Program-made: the position numbers and the translations under genes
Source: Dyella dinghuensis
GTDB taxonomy: Bacteria; Pseudomonadota; Gammaproteobacteria; Xanthomonadales; Rhodanobacteraceae
DNA length: 64,000 bases
Direction: 5' to 3'
Assembly: GCF_003977615.1 (NCBI RefSeq)
Contig: NZ_RYZR01000005.1
Location: forward strand, 310,001-374,000
Shown here: piece after piece, positions 18,189 through 27,138 of the stretch
How the letters are laid out: the number at the start of each line of letters is the position of its first letter
Position numbering within the stretch: the stretch's first letter is position 1
Notes under the pieces: model-generated
The model's database searches: none
What the model saw: only the letters and a program-made list of their open reading frames with translations
What the model was told of the DNA's origin: nothing

Positions 18189-18827
18189 ATGCAAGCTCAT
18201 GCCGCCCTGATCCTTGTCGATGTGCAACCGGACTTCATGCCCGGCGGCGCACTGGCCTGCCACGAGGGCGATGCCATCGTTCCGGGCATCGACAAGCTGC
18301 TGAATCGCCAGCTTTTCAGGCACACCGTGGCAACCCAGGATTGGCACCCGCGCGGCCACATCTCCTTCGCCCGCATGCACGCAGGCAGCCAGCCCTTCCA
18401 GCAGATTCCGCTGTATGGACATCCGCAGACGCTATGGCCCGACCACTGCGTGCAGGGCACACCCGGCGCGGCCCTGCATCCGGATGTGGACTGGACCTCG
18501 ATGGACCTGATCCTGCGCAAAGGCAGCCGCCCGGACGTCGACTCCTACAGCGGCTTCCAGGAAAACCACGGGCCGGATGGCACACGGCCAAGCACCGGTC
18601 TGGCCGGCTGGCTGCGCGAGCGCGGGGTGGACGAGGTGTATGTCGCGGGCCTGGCGCGCGATGTCTGCGTGCTATGGACGCTACAAGACGCGGCCGCTGC
18701 GGGCTTCCGCGCGCATCTGTTGTGGGATCTCAGTCGCCCGGTCACGCCGGACACGGATGCCGCAACACGCACCACGCTGGAAGCGGCCGGCATCGGTATC
18801 GTCGAATCAGCTTCCCAGCTGCATTAA
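18189..18827 (+). CDS. pncA: Nicotinamidase / pyrazinamidase
   Basis: Hydrolyses nicotinamide to nicotinate for NAD salvage. The 212-residue isochorismatase-fold protein has the catalytic Asp and metal region LILVDVQPDFMPGGALA, the metal-binding DWHPRGHISFA, the WPDHCVQGTPGA signature and the nucleophile Cys in GLARDVCVLWT. The start at MQAHAAL (18189) is chosen since the family begins just before the first beta strand; a longer frame reaches 18129. Confidence 0.93.
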   Translation: MQAHAALILVDVQPDFMPGGALACHEGDAIVPGIDKLLNRQLFRHTVATQDWHPRGHISFARMHAGSQPFQQIPLYGHPQTLWPDHCVQGTPGAALHPDVDWTSMDLILRKGSRPDVDSYSGFQENHGPDGTRPSTGLAGWLRERGVDEVYVAGLARDVCVLWTLQDAAAAGFRAHLLWDLSRPVTPDTDAATRTTLEAAGIGIVESASQLH

Positions 18828-18831
18828 ACGC

Positions 18832-19020
18832 TCACGCTTCGTCTTCACCCGCGACGGAGACATGCGGGTTGTCATCTGCATCGATCCACACCTCGATGCT
18901 GATCGGGCGGCAACACACCTGACAATCTTCGATATAGCGCTGATCGCCGGCCGAGGCATCGACCAGGATCTCGATGCGTTCGCCGCAATAAGGGCACTGG
19001 ATGTTCTGCGCGTTGAGCAT
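18832..19020 (-). CDS. CPXCG-motif cysteine-rich small protein
   Basis: A 62-residue zinc-ribbon protein with two Cys pairs, CPYCG near residue 9 and CQVCCRPI near 34, and an acidic tail. The CPXCG family is widespread in gammaproteobacteria without known function; metal binding is inferred from the Cys pairs. Convergent with pncA, separated by 4 bases, and 9 bases ahead of the HAD gene on the same strand. Confidence 0.85.
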   Translation of the reverse strand: MLNAQNIQCPYCGERIEILVDASAGDQRYIEDCQVCCRPISIEVWIDADDNPHVSVAGEDEA

Positions 19021-19029
19021 GCACGTAGT

Positions 19030-19749
19030 CTAGCGCGCCGCCCGCAGGGCGAGCTGGGCGATTGCCGAGGGAATCGCTGCAGGGCCATCAATGGTCAGCA
19101 TGCGCGGCGCATCCGCCTCGCCTAGACCGTTTTCCATCTCGTGCTCCCAGGTCACGTGATAGGGCATGTGCACGCCCCAGCCGCCCAGACGCACTACCGG
19201 CTCGATATCCGAACGCAGCGAATTGCCGACCATCGCGAACTGCGCGGGCTCCAATGCAAACTCGGCCAGCACGCGGCGATAGGTGCCTGCATCCTTCTCC
19301 GAAACAATCTCGATACGCCGGAAAAGATCGGCCATGCCCGACTGCGCGACTTTCTTCTCCTGATGAAACAGATCGCCCTTGGTAATCAGCACGACCGCAT
19401 GCTGCTCGGCGACGGTGGCGACAGCCTCGCGCACGCCAGGCAGCAGTTCCACCGGATGTTGCAGCACACCCTTGCCGACCTCGATCAGCCGATGGATATC
19501 CGCCGCAGAAATCCGCCCGTCCGTAATGGCAATGGCCGTCTCCACCATGGAAAGCGTCATGCCCTTGGCGCCGTAACCGAACAGTTTTAGATTGCGGCGC
19601 TCGGTGGCCAGCATGCCGGCCTGCACGTGCGCATCGCCGACATCGACGTAATGGCCGACGATGGCGGTGAACTGGGTGCTGGCCTCGCGGTAGTAGCCTT
19701 CGCTATGCCATAGCGTATCGTCGCCGTCGAATCCAACCAGCTTGAGCAT
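19030..19749 (-). CDS. HAD-superfamily hydrolase
   Basis: A 239-residue phosphatase-like protein. Motif I is GFDGDDTLWHSE (nucleophile Asp in DGDDT), motif II is VLITKGD, and motif IV is MVGNSLRSDIEP. The large helical cap between motifs I and II fits subfamily I. Substrate unknown. The CPXCG gene lies directly downstream and may be co-transcribed. Confidence 0.85.
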   Translation of the reverse strand: MLKLVGFDGDDTLWHSEGYYREASTQFTAIVGHYVDVGDAHVQAGMLATERRNLKLFGYGAKGMTLSMVETAIAITDGRISAADIHRLIEVGKGVLQHPVELLPGVREAVATVAEQHAVVLITKGDLFHQEKKVAQSGMADLFRRIEIVSEKDAGTYRRVLAEFALEPAQFAMVGNSLRSDIEPVVRLGGWGVHMPYHVTWEHEMENGLGEADAPRMLTIDGPAAIPSAIAQLALRAAR

Positions 19750-19875
19750 AAAGCGTACTTTGCGTCTGAAGAATGCAGAAGCTTACCGCTGATGGCCGGC
19801 GCGTGCAGGACGCCACTTTCCGGACAACCTTGAGCGCTACAATTCTTCCCGGCGCCAGCGCAACGGAGAACACTC

Positions 19876-20787
19876 ATGGCCAGCAAACCTGCCTCACCCT
19901 CGCGACAACGCCCGCGTATCGTGCAGATCGGCGGCCGGCAATTCGTCTCCGAAGGCATGCATGTGCGCCTGTGGGACGACTTTTACCATCGCGCCCTCAC
20001 CATGTCGTGGCCAACTTTTTTCGGCTTTGCGACCAGCGTGTTTCTGATACTCAATTCGATATTCGCGATGATCTATGAGATCGATCCGCACGGTATCGCC
20101 AATCAATATCCCAAAGGCCTGGCCGGCGCCTTTTTCTTCAGCGTGGAAACACTCGCCACGGTCGGTTACGGCGATATGCACCCGCAGTCGATCTACACGC
20201 ATATCGTGGCGACCGGCGAAATCATCATCGGCATGGGCAACATCGCGGTGATCACGGGTTTGATCTTCGCGCGGTTTTCGCGCCCTCAATCACGTATCAA
20301 ATTCGGCAAGCACCCCATCGTGCGCACCATTGAGGGTAAGCGGGTGCTGATGATGCGTGCTGCGAACATGCGTCTGAATCTTATCGCGCAGGCCTCAGCA
20401 AAACTGCATCTGATGCGCTTGCATTCGTCGCCGGAAGGGTTCCAGATTCGGCGCATCGAGGATTTGAAACTCGTGCGCGATCAGCATCCGCTCTTTGTGT
20501 TGAGCTGGAACGTGATGCACATCATCGACGAAGACAGCCCGTTCTACGACGCACCACTCGAAGAGATGGAAGCAAAAGAAGCGGCGTTACTGCTGACCAT
20601 CGAAGGTATCGACGAAACCACGTCGCAATCGATGATGGCGCGCCACCAGTGGAGCATCAAGGAGATCCGCTGGAATTACCGCTACGCCGATCTGGTGCAT
20701 CGCGGCGAGGACGGTATCAACGTCATCGACTACCGAATCTTCGACGACGTGTTGCCACTCGAAGAGGAAGAGCAGAAAGCGACGTAA
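19876..20787 (+). CDS. Inward-rectifier (Kir-type) potassium channel
   Basis: A 303-residue KirBac-like channel. Helix one lies near 50-70, the pore has the selectivity filter TVGYGDMHP near residue 95, helix two is near 115-135, and the C-terminal cytoplasmic immunoglobulin-like domain runs from about 145 (FGKHPIVRTIEGKRVLMMRA) to the end. An N-terminal slide helix (LWDDFYHRALTMSW) matches the family. Passes K+ across the inner membrane. Four bases separate it from the convergent YCII gene. Confidence 0.92.
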   Translation: MASKPASPSRQRPRIVQIGGRQFVSEGMHVRLWDDFYHRALTMSWPTFFGFATSVFLILNSIFAMIYEIDPHGIANQYPKGLAGAFFFSVETLATVGYGDMHPQSIYTHIVATGEIIIGMGNIAVITGLIFARFSRPQSRIKFGKHPIVRTIEGKRVLMMRAANMRLNLIAQASAKLHLMRLHSSPEGFQIRRIEDLKLVRDQHPLFVLSWNVMHIIDEDSPFYDAPLEEMEAKEAALLLTIEGIDETTSQSMMARHQWSIKEIRWNYRYADLVHRGEDGINVIDYRIFDDVLPLEEEEQKAT

Positions 20788-20790
20788 ACC

Positions 20791-21165
20791 TCAGGCACCC
20801 ACGCGGCGGCGCTCGCCCTCGATATCGTGCACGGGGCGCACTTCGATGCATCCGGTCCTCGCCCACGGGAAAGACATGGCAATCTGCACGGCCTCGTCCA
20901 TATCCTTGGCTTCGATCAGATTGAAACCACCCAGATATTCCCGAGCTTCGGAGAACGGACCATCAATCACGGTGGTCTTGTTGTCGCGCACGCGCACGGT
21001 TTTGGTTTTCTGGGGCGGCTGGAGTTGCATGTAATCCAGCAGGTGGCCTTCCGCACGCAATTCGTCGGCGTGCTTGAAACAGCCATTCATCATTGTGTCG
21101 TATTCGCCGGGCGCCAGCGCGTTGAGCAGCGCGTCGTCGTTATAGATCATGACCAGAAATTTCAT
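20791..21165 (-). CDS. YCII / DGPF-domain protein
   Basis: A 124-residue ferredoxin-like fold protein: MKFLVMIYND start, VIDGPFSEAREYLGGFNLIE containing the DGPF motif, and MDEAVQIAMSFPWA. These are the signatures of the YCII-related family, often linked to extracytoplasmic sigma factors elsewhere; no sigma gene is seen here. Function unknown. Confidence 0.85.
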   Translation of the reverse strand: MKFLVMIYNDDALLNALAPGEYDTMMNGCFKHADELRAEGHLLDYMQLQPPQKTKTVRVRDNKTTVIDGPFSEAREYLGGFNLIEAKDMDEAVQIAMSFPWARTGCIEVRPVHDIEGERRRVGA

Positions 21166-21305
21166 GATGTACTCGCCTAAGTTGTTGAACGAAGCGACAA
21201 CTGCTGAAGACTAGGGCAACCCATGGACAGAATCTACTGCCCCTGGTCATGCCTGAACTCGTGCGATGATGGTGTAACGCCGGCCTTACATGTGTGGAGA
21301 GTTCG

Positions 21306-23504
21306 ATGCAGCGCCCGTTTCGCGCCCTTCTGCTGACCACCATCTGCTTCGGGATGGGCATTTCCAAAGCGCATGCCACGCCCGCACCTGCCTTCGATGT
21401 GCGCCCCGAGCAAGGCGTCATCAGCCGTTTGTTACCCAAGCAGGCGCCGCAGTTCGAGCTTGGCGCGATGGATTCGAAACACGGGCACGAACGTTTCCGC
21501 ATTTCCCGGGATGGCAATCGCATCAAGGTCGAGGGCAGCAGCCCGAGCGCCCTGCTGTTCGGCGTGAATTGGTATCTCAAATACGTCGCACATGTGCAGA
21601 TTTCACCGAACGGCGACCGGCTTGGTCCGACAGATACCTTGCCACTCCCCACAGCCACGATTGAACGGGAAACGCCGTACGCGTTCCGCTATGCGCTGAA
21701 CGAAAATGTCGACGGCTACACCGCCGCCTATTGGGGCTGGCCGCGCTGGGAGCGCGAAATCGATGTGCTGGCACTGTCCGGCATCAACGCGATGATTGTC
21801 GAGCGCGGCATGGACACCGTGCTGTATCGCACTTTCCGCGACGTCGGTTATTCCGATGACGAGATCCGCCAGTGGATCACGCAGCCCGCGCATCAGAACT
21901 GGCAATTGATGGGCAACCTGTGTTGCTTCAACGGCCCCATCAGCAGTGCGCTGATGCAAAAGCGCGCGGAGTCCGCACAGAAAATCGTCGCGCGATTGCG
22001 CGAACTTGGTATCACGCCGGTATTGCCCGGTTTTTATGGCATCGTGCCGGCCGACTTCGATAAGAAATTTCCCGCCGCGCATGTCGTGCCACAGGGCGAA
22101 TGGGCCGGATTTACGCGGCCGGGCTGGCTCGATCCGCGCGATCCGATGTTCGCCAAACTCGCTGCATTGTTTTATCGGCATCAGCGCGAGTTGTTTGGCG
22201 ACAGCACGATTTACGACATGGAAGTGTTTCAGGAAGGCGGCGACTCCGGCAACGTACCCGTGCCCGAAGCCGCGCGCGATGTGCAGAGCGCCTTGTTGGC
22301 GGCGCATCCCGACGCGCGCTGGATGATGCTCGCATGGCAGGGCAACCCGCGGCAGGATCTGCTTTCGGGGGTCGATCGCCAACATCTGCTGATCATCGAT
22401 ATCGATCATGACCGCATGCCGCGCGACGATCGCCAGAAAGATTTTCAGGGTGCGCCTTTTCTGTTCGGCGGCATCTGGGAATTCGGCGGCCGCACGACAT
22501 TGGGTGCCAATATCAACAACATCACTGCGCGCCTTCAGCATCTGGCACGCGCCAATAACAACATGGCCGGCACGGCAGTCTTTACGGAAGGCATGGATAC
22601 CAACCCCTTCGCCTTCGACTTGTTCACCGAAATGGCGTGGCGAAACCAGCCGCTGGACACCGAGCGCTGGACGGCCGATTACGTGCGACGACGCTATGGC
22701 GCGCTCGATCCGCATGCACTGGCGGCGTGGCGCGTTCTTTTGAATACGGCGTACAACATCCGCATCGATAACGTGGTTTTCAACAGTGAGCGCGATGCTG
22801 CACAGGAGTCGCTGTTTAACGCGCAACCGAGCCTCACCGTCAATCGCGCGTCCAACTGGTCGCCGGAAGCGATGCGCTACAACGCCGAAGCATTCAAGAA
22901 AGCGTTGCCGGAGATGCTGCAAGTCGACCCGGCACTGCGTAGCAGCGAAACTTATCAGTACGATCTTGTCGACATTGCTCGCCAAACGCTTGCCAACGAA
23001 AGCCGACTACTGCTGCCGCAAATCAAGGCTGCTTACGACAGCAAAGATCGCGCGCGCTTTGACGCGTTGACGCAGCGCTGGCTTCAGCTCATGGATTTGC
23101 AGGACGCGCTGCTCAACACCAATCGCTTCTTCCTGGTCGGCACATGGCTTGCGCATGTGCAGCCGTGGGCATCGACACCGGATGAGCTGACGCAACTGGA
23201 CTATGACGCCCGCTCCCTGCTCACCACCTGGGGCGACCGCAAGGCCAGCGAAGGCGCCAGCCTGCACGACTACGGCAACAAGGATTGGGCAGGCCTGACG
23301 CACGATTACTACCGCCTGCGCTGGCAGACCTATTTCCGGTCGCTGGATGAGGCGCTGAGCACCGGAAAGCCTCCCGCATCCATCGACTGGTTCGCACTCG
23401 GGGACGCGTGGAATCGAGGCCCACAGCGCTATGCCGACGTGCCCTCCGGCGATGCCTACGAGGTCGCCACCCGCATCGCCAGGACGCTTCAGCCAAGCCC
23501 CTGA
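21306..23504 (+). CDS. Alpha-N-acetylglucosaminidase (GH89, NAGLU family)
   Basis: Exported 732-residue glycoside hydrolase that removes terminal alpha-GlcNAc. A signal peptide covers about 1-24. The N-terminal domain holds FRISRDGNRIKVEGSS, the barrel holds GWPRWEREIDVLALSGINAM and WQLMGNLCCFNGP, and candidate catalytic Glu residues sit in MEVFQEGGDSGNV (E306, E310) and VFTEGMDTNPF (E428). The ATG at 21306 has GGAG 6 bases upstream and is preferred over a GTG 12 bases earlier. Single gene, no carbohydrate uptake genes nearby. Substrate might be mucin-type or bacterial glycans. Confidence 0.9.
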   Translation: MQRPFRALLLTTICFGMGISKAHATPAPAFDVRPEQGVISRLLPKQAPQFELGAMDSKHGHERFRISRDGNRIKVEGSSPSALLFGVNWYLKYVAHVQISPNGDRLGPTDTLPLPTATIERETPYAFRYALNENVDGYTAAYWGWPRWEREIDVLALSGINAMIVERGMDTVLYRTFRDVGYSDDEIRQWITQPAHQNWQLMGNLCCFNGPISSALMQKRAESAQKIVARLRELGITPVLPGFYGIVPADFDKKFPAAHVVPQGEWAGFTRPGWLDPRDPMFAKLAALFYRHQRELFGDSTIYDMEVFQEGGDSGNVPVPEAARDVQSALLAAHPDARWMMLAWQGNPRQDLLSGVDRQHLLIIDIDHDRMPRDDRQKDFQGAPFLFGGIWEFGGRTTLGANINNITARLQHLARANNNMAGTAVFTEGMDTNPFAFDLFTEMAWRNQPLDTERWTADYVRRRYGALDPHALAAWRVLLNTAYNIRIDNVVFNSERDAAQESLFNAQPSLTVNRASNWSPEAMRYNAEAFKKALPEMLQVDPALRSSETYQYDLVDIARQTLANESRLLLPQIKAAYDSKDRARFDALTQRWLQLMDLQDALLNTNRFFLVGTWLAHVQPWASTPDELTQLDYDARSLLTTWGDRKASEGASLHDYGNKDWAGLTHDYYRLRWQTYFRSLDEALSTGKPPASIDWFALGDAWNRGPQRYADVPSGDAYEVATRIARTLQPSP

Positions 23505-23583
23505 AGTTTCCGCCAGCCGGGCCGATAACCCTGTCGAACCCCTTGGCATAGCGCCCTGGGGTGGTACTTACAGGGAAACCATC

Positions 23584-24201
23584 ATGATCAGCACCCGGCC
23601 GAATCTCGCCTATCTGAAAGCTGCCTGGGCAGCGCACGCCAGCATCAGTGCCGAACATTGCCGGCAGAGCTATGACGAAGCGGGCATTTCCTTCGAACGC
23701 GTCAATCATTCGTGGATCGTGCGCAAAGACGGCACGCAGGTCTCCACGATGCCCTTGCGTTACACGCGACAGGAATTGCGCATGGGCTTTCTCGGCCGCA
23801 TCGAAATGGAAGCCCGTAAGGCGGCCCATGAGATGGAAACGATCCTGCTGCACGAGCTGGAACTTCCCGAAGATCATTCCATCGTCGTCGAGATGGAAGA
23901 AGCCATGCGGCGCCTTCGCCGCAATGGCACGCGCTCGATGAAAATTTTCGTCGGCCCGCGCGTACTCTCGGAATGCTTTCCGCAGGTCTTCGCCGAAGTC
24001 CATGTATTTCTCGACGCGCCAAGAGCATGCCTGTTCCTGCACCAGCGCAATACCAAAGAAAGCCCGGCGACCGATCTTCTGGCCGACGCGCCCAAGCGCA
24101 AACGTCACCCTCGCGCTGAAAGCTACGCGGAACTCGCCAAGCTCATCGCAACGACGATTCAAGACACGACGGAAGAGTCGTCGCCAGCCATGGGCACCTG
24201 A
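23584..24201 (+). CDS. Hypothetical protein, 205 residues
   Basis: No signal peptide. N-terminal helical region (LKAAWAAHASISAEHCRQSY), a basic mid-part with MGFLGRIEMEARKAAHEME, and an alpha/beta stretch ending with VFLDAPRACLFLHQRN. AGGGAA lies 8 bases before the ATG, which decides the start against a longer frame reaching 23431. Normal codon use. No family recognised. Confidence 0.65.
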   Translation: MISTRPNLAYLKAAWAAHASISAEHCRQSYDEAGISFERVNHSWIVRKDGTQVSTMPLRYTRQELRMGFLGRIEMEARKAAHEMETILLHELELPEDHSIVVEMEEAMRRLRRNGTRSMKIFVGPRVLSECFPQVFAEVHVFLDAPRACLFLHQRNTKESPATDLLADAPKRKRHPRAESYAELAKLIATTIQDTTEESSPAMGT

Positions 24202-24488
24202 TGACATCTACCGATCCTTGCCCTACGCGGACGCGTCACGTGCACGATCAGCTGAACAAACCCTCGCAAAAAACTACGTCGAGCTGACGAAGGGCCGTCC
24301 CTGATCGGTCAAGAGACACCCATCTGGTGGCTGCCAAGAGACTGGGCTAGATTAGGCCCCGGGGGAATCCAGCTTGCACCATCCGAACCGTAACGACCCG
24401 TCTTTTCGGGGCGTTGCCGCGTTTGGTTTGCACCAATATGCATCGGCCACGGCATCCCCGCTGACGAACCAGCAACGGGAGAGTGCTG
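24202..24488. other. Intergenic stretch without a convincing gene
   Basis: Nothing coding is convincing here. Near 24400 a short imperfect dyad (ACGACCCG ... CGGGGCGT) could be a weak terminator. The last 12 bases supply a GGGAGAG ribosome site for the small frame that follows. Confidence 0.5.
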
Positions 24489-24668
24489 ATGACTGTGCGT
24501 AACCTTATCGCGAAGAATGCCGTGGCGATGTCCACCGTCCGTGCGCGTTCTCCCGCCGCCAGTATCGTCGCCTCCCCTTTCCTCTTGCGTCGCCCGCATC
24601 CGCGAAGCCGATGGCTTTTTTGCGGCTACGTGGCGGCCATTGCGCCGAACTCCAACGATCAAACATGA
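24489..24668 (+). CDS. Possible 59-residue upstream peptide
   Basis: Begins at ATG 24489 with GGGAGAG five bases upstream. The sequence is basic and moderately hydrophobic (MTVRNLIAKNAVAMSTV start). Its TGA overlaps an ATG at 24665 (ATGA) that is in frame with the lipoprotein gene, so it could couple translation. No homology recognised; may be a chance frame. Confidence 0.3.
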   Translation: MTVRNLIAKNAVAMSTVRARSPAASIVASPFLLRRPHPRSRWLFCGYVAAIAPNSNDQT

Positions 24669-24679
24669 AGGGATACATC

Positions 24680-25723
24680 ATGGTCAGTACCCACACTTTT
24701 CGATGCTGGACGCTCGCAGTGATCGCCTTGTCAGGCACCTGCCTGCTCACCAGCTGCTCGGATGATTCACCCTCCGCGTCCGCACCGACCGCTACGCAGG
24801 CAGCTGCGCCCGCGACACCCGACTATGTGCAACCGAATGCATCGCCATCGCAGCTCGAAAAGATGGCAGTCAGCTGCCAAACGAACAACGCCAACCTGCC
24901 CTGTGCGGAAGCAAACTGGACGCAGTACATCAAGCTTCGCCCCACGGATACCAAAGCCATCGCGAATCTGGGCTTTGTGTTGAACGAAGAAGACAAGGAT
25001 CAGCAAGCCATCGACCAGTTCGAAAAAGACATCAGCATGGGCGAAGGCACCTACGACATCTTTGCTTACTATGCCGATAGCCTTGCGAAAGTCGGCCGCA
25101 CGGACGAGGCCATCGACTGGTCCTACAAGACGCTGAAAATCGTGCCTTCGCTCGTGGACGTACGCGGCAAACTTTCCAAACTGCTCATCACGAAGAAGCG
25201 CAATTACGAAGCGCTTGCCCTACTCGCCGAGTTCGACCAATACCTGGACACGAAAGGCCAGCAACCGTATTTCATCGGCGACCGCATGGCGATCGAATCG
25301 GCCCTGCACAACGGCATGGCCAAATCGGATGAAGCCAAAGGCATCCGGATGGAGAAGCTCGATGGCACGTTCTACGCACCCGTGAGCGTGGGCGAATCCG
25401 GCACGCGCGCGTTTGTGGTGGATACGGGCGCGACGGACGTGTTGCTCAACGACGACTTCCTCGTCGCCTCCAAAGCACCGTACAAAATCGTGCGCGCGCA
25501 TGTACTGGCGAGGCTTGCCGATGGCCGCGAAGTCGACGCCAAGGAAGTCATGATCGATCACATGCTGGTCGGGCCGATCGAACTAGACAATGTGAAAGCC
25601 ATGTCTTGCGGAAAATGCGAGCTATTGCTGGGCGAGAATGCTCTGTCCAAATTCAACATGAACATGACGCAGGTGCAGGGCGTGGATGTAGCAACACTGA
25701 CGCCCAATACGTCGTTGCGATAA
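24680..25723 (+). CDS. Lipoprotein with TPR repeats and a retropepsin-like aspartic protease domain
   Basis: A 347-residue protein. The signal sequence ends in a lipobox LLTSC (Cys near residue 27), so it should be lipidated. TPR-like helices run from about 65 to 195 (AIANLGFVLNEEDKDQQAID and DIFAYYADSLAKVGRTDEAI). The C-terminal third holds AFVVDTGATDVLL, the DTGA(T/S) catalytic motif of single-domain retropepsin-like proteases, and a later LLLGENALSKF hydrophobic-Gly motif. Start at 24680 has AAGGGA upstream; 24665 is an alternative. Substrate unknown. Confidence 0.82.
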   Translation: MVSTHTFRCWTLAVIALSGTCLLTSCSDDSPSASAPTATQAAAPATPDYVQPNASPSQLEKMAVSCQTNNANLPCAEANWTQYIKLRPTDTKAIANLGFVLNEEDKDQQAIDQFEKDISMGEGTYDIFAYYADSLAKVGRTDEAIDWSYKTLKIVPSLVDVRGKLSKLLITKKRNYEALALLAEFDQYLDTKGQQPYFIGDRMAIESALHNGMAKSDEAKGIRMEKLDGTFYAPVSVGESGTRAFVVDTGATDVLLNDDFLVASKAPYKIVRAHVLARLADGREVDAKEVMIDHMLVGPIELDNVKAMSCGKCELLLGENALSKFNMNMTQVQGVDVATLTPNTSLR

Positions 25724-25743
25724 CGTCAACGCTTTCGTCCCGC

Positions 25744-25775
25744 AAAAAAAGGGCGGCTGAAAAGCCGCCCTTTTT
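25744..25775. terminator. Bidirectional intrinsic terminator
   Basis: GGGCGGCT (25751-25758), loop GAAA, AGCCGCCC (25763-25770), with an A run before and TTTTT after, so it can serve the lipoprotein gene on the plus strand and the membrane-protein gene on the minus strand. Confidence 0.88.
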
Positions 25776-25796
25776 CGTGACCATCTCACAGCAAAC

Positions 25797-26180
25797 TTAG
25801 CGTCTTGCCCCGAGCAAACCCACTTTGTAACCCGCCTCTTTCAATCGGCTGGTGGCTCTGATGCTCAGCGACACCAACACGATCAGATTCACGAGCGGCA
25901 AAAAAAGCGAGATGATCAGAAACACTTTGTTCAACGTGGAATAGCCCATGCCATTGCATAGGCGAATAATGCCGGTGATGCTCAGAGCCAAACTCGCCAG
26001 GACGCAAACCAAAGTGAGTCCGCCAGCGAACGATCGATTCATGGCCATTCCCACGAAGTACAAAAGAATCGAATAAATAATCAGCTTTTGCCCGCCTGCA
26101 ACCTGCTCAAGCGCGGCGCTGTGCTCAACGACATCTTCAACACTGGACTTCGGTGCATCGTACGGATTGTTCACGCTCAT
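25797..26180 (-). CDS. Membrane protein with N-terminal NPYDAP motif, 127 residues
   Basis: Cytoplasmic N-terminus MSVNNPYDAPKSSVE, then three to four membrane helices (about 35-55, 58-80, 90-112). NPYxAP starts are seen in several families of small bacterial membrane proteins of unknown role. GGGGGAA lies 6 bases before the ATG at 26180; an in-frame ATG at 26240 has no such site. Confidence 0.75.
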   Translation of the reverse strand: MSVNNPYDAPKSSVEDVVEHSAALEQVAGGQKLIIYSILLYFVGMAMNRSFAGGLTLVCVLASLALSITGIIRLCNGMGYSTLNKVFLIISLFLPLVNLIVLVSLSIRATSRLKEAGYKVGLLGARR

Positions 26181-26410
26181 GTTTTCCCCCTGGTTCCCGA
26201 TTAGCCTGCTGCATACGTGTATCGGCTTGGCTGCCGGCATGTCAACAAGCCCCCCAATCGTCAGTCTGACGTAATCCGTCGGTAAAACAAGGGGCTAACC
26301 CGGGCGCGGGCCCTCATATGTAGACGTCTATCTGTGGGATCACGCAACCATTTCAAAAATCCGCGCCTCAAACGTCATGGACGGGTAGCCCCGAGTTTTC
26401 CCGCCGCCCC

Positions 26411-26656
26411 ATGAATGGTGACGCCATGTACGCCACAACCGATCAGATCGAGCACATGCTCAGCAAACTGGCGATCTCTGTGCCGCGCTTGCTGACGGAA
26501 AACGACGGCATGGATTTCTGGATCGAATACCTGCAGCGCGCCGACCAGATCAAGGAACAGGCAGGCCTGGACAACTACGACTGGGTTGCCTCGCGGATCG
26601 ATGAAATACCCATGAAATATGGCGTGCTACCGCCATCGCAGTGGATGTGCTGCTGA
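26411..26656 (+). CDS. Hypothetical small soluble protein, 81 residues
   Basis: Acidic helical protein: MYATTDQIEHMLSKLAISV, DGMDFWIEYLQRADQIKEQA, and a C-terminus PPSQWMCC with two terminal Cys. Start either 26411 or 26426. A terminator follows at 26689, which supports a real transcript. No family recognised. Confidence 0.6.
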   Translation: MNGDAMYATTDQIEHMLSKLAISVPRLLTENDGMDFWIEYLQRADQIKEQAGLDNYDWVASRIDEIPMKYGVLPPSQWMCC

Positions 26657-26688
26657 TTCGAACCAGCCGATCTTAAACTTTGTAGCGG

Positions 26689-26734
26689 ACGGGCCCAGCC
26701 GGCGACCCCTGATCGCCTGCTGGGCCCGTTTTTT
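26689..26734 (+). terminator. Intrinsic terminator
   Basis: Eleven-base arms ACGGGCCCAGC (26689-26699) and GCTGGGCCCGT (26719-26729), followed by a T run. Ends the 81-residue gene. Confidence 0.88.
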
Positions 26735-26816
26735 ATGTCACGGCCACGGCCCAAATAGCGCGCTCAGCTTTGGCGTAAGCTAGAAGTCCCTTCCGTGTAG
26801 AGCAAAGGGGCAACGT

Positions 26817-27011
26817 ATGGAACCGCATTTCCACCCGTTCTTTGGGTTGATCGCTGGCATTCTGGCGGTGATTCCCGCCTGGAAGATTGTCTCCAAGGCT
26901 GGCTACAACGGCGCATGGTCGCTGTTGCTGTTTATCCCGCTGGTCAACATCATCATGATGTACGTTTTTGCTTTCAACGTGTGGCCGATAGAGCGCTCAC
27001 GCGCACCGTAG
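26817..27011 (+). CDS. Small inner-membrane protein, 64 residues
   Basis: Two membrane helices (FFGLIAGILAVIPAWKIV and WSLLLFIPLVNIIMMYVFAF) joined by a SKAGYNGA turn. AAAGGGG lies 8 bases upstream of the ATG and a terminator follows. The KAGxxGxWxLLxxIPxxNI pattern recurs in DUF805-like and similar small proteins. Role unknown. Confidence 0.78.
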   Translation: MEPHFHPFFGLIAGILAVIPAWKIVSKAGYNGAWSLLLFIPLVNIIMMYVFAFNVWPIERSRAP

Positions 27012-27034
27012 TCTCTGCAAAAGATTGGCATGAA

Positions 27035-27062
27035 GGGGCCGACCTCGCGTCGGCTCCTTTTT
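27035..27062 (+). terminator. Intrinsic terminator after the 64-residue membrane protein
   Basis: GGGGCCGAC (27035-27043) pairs with GTCGGCTCC (27049-27057) with one G-U pair, then TTTTTA. Confidence 0.82.
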
Positions 27063-27138
27063 ATTTGTGTGGGTAAAAACTCCCTCCGGCGGCTACAAGC
27101 AAGAACTCCATCCGTTAGCCAAGGTCGGTGCTTCCTCA

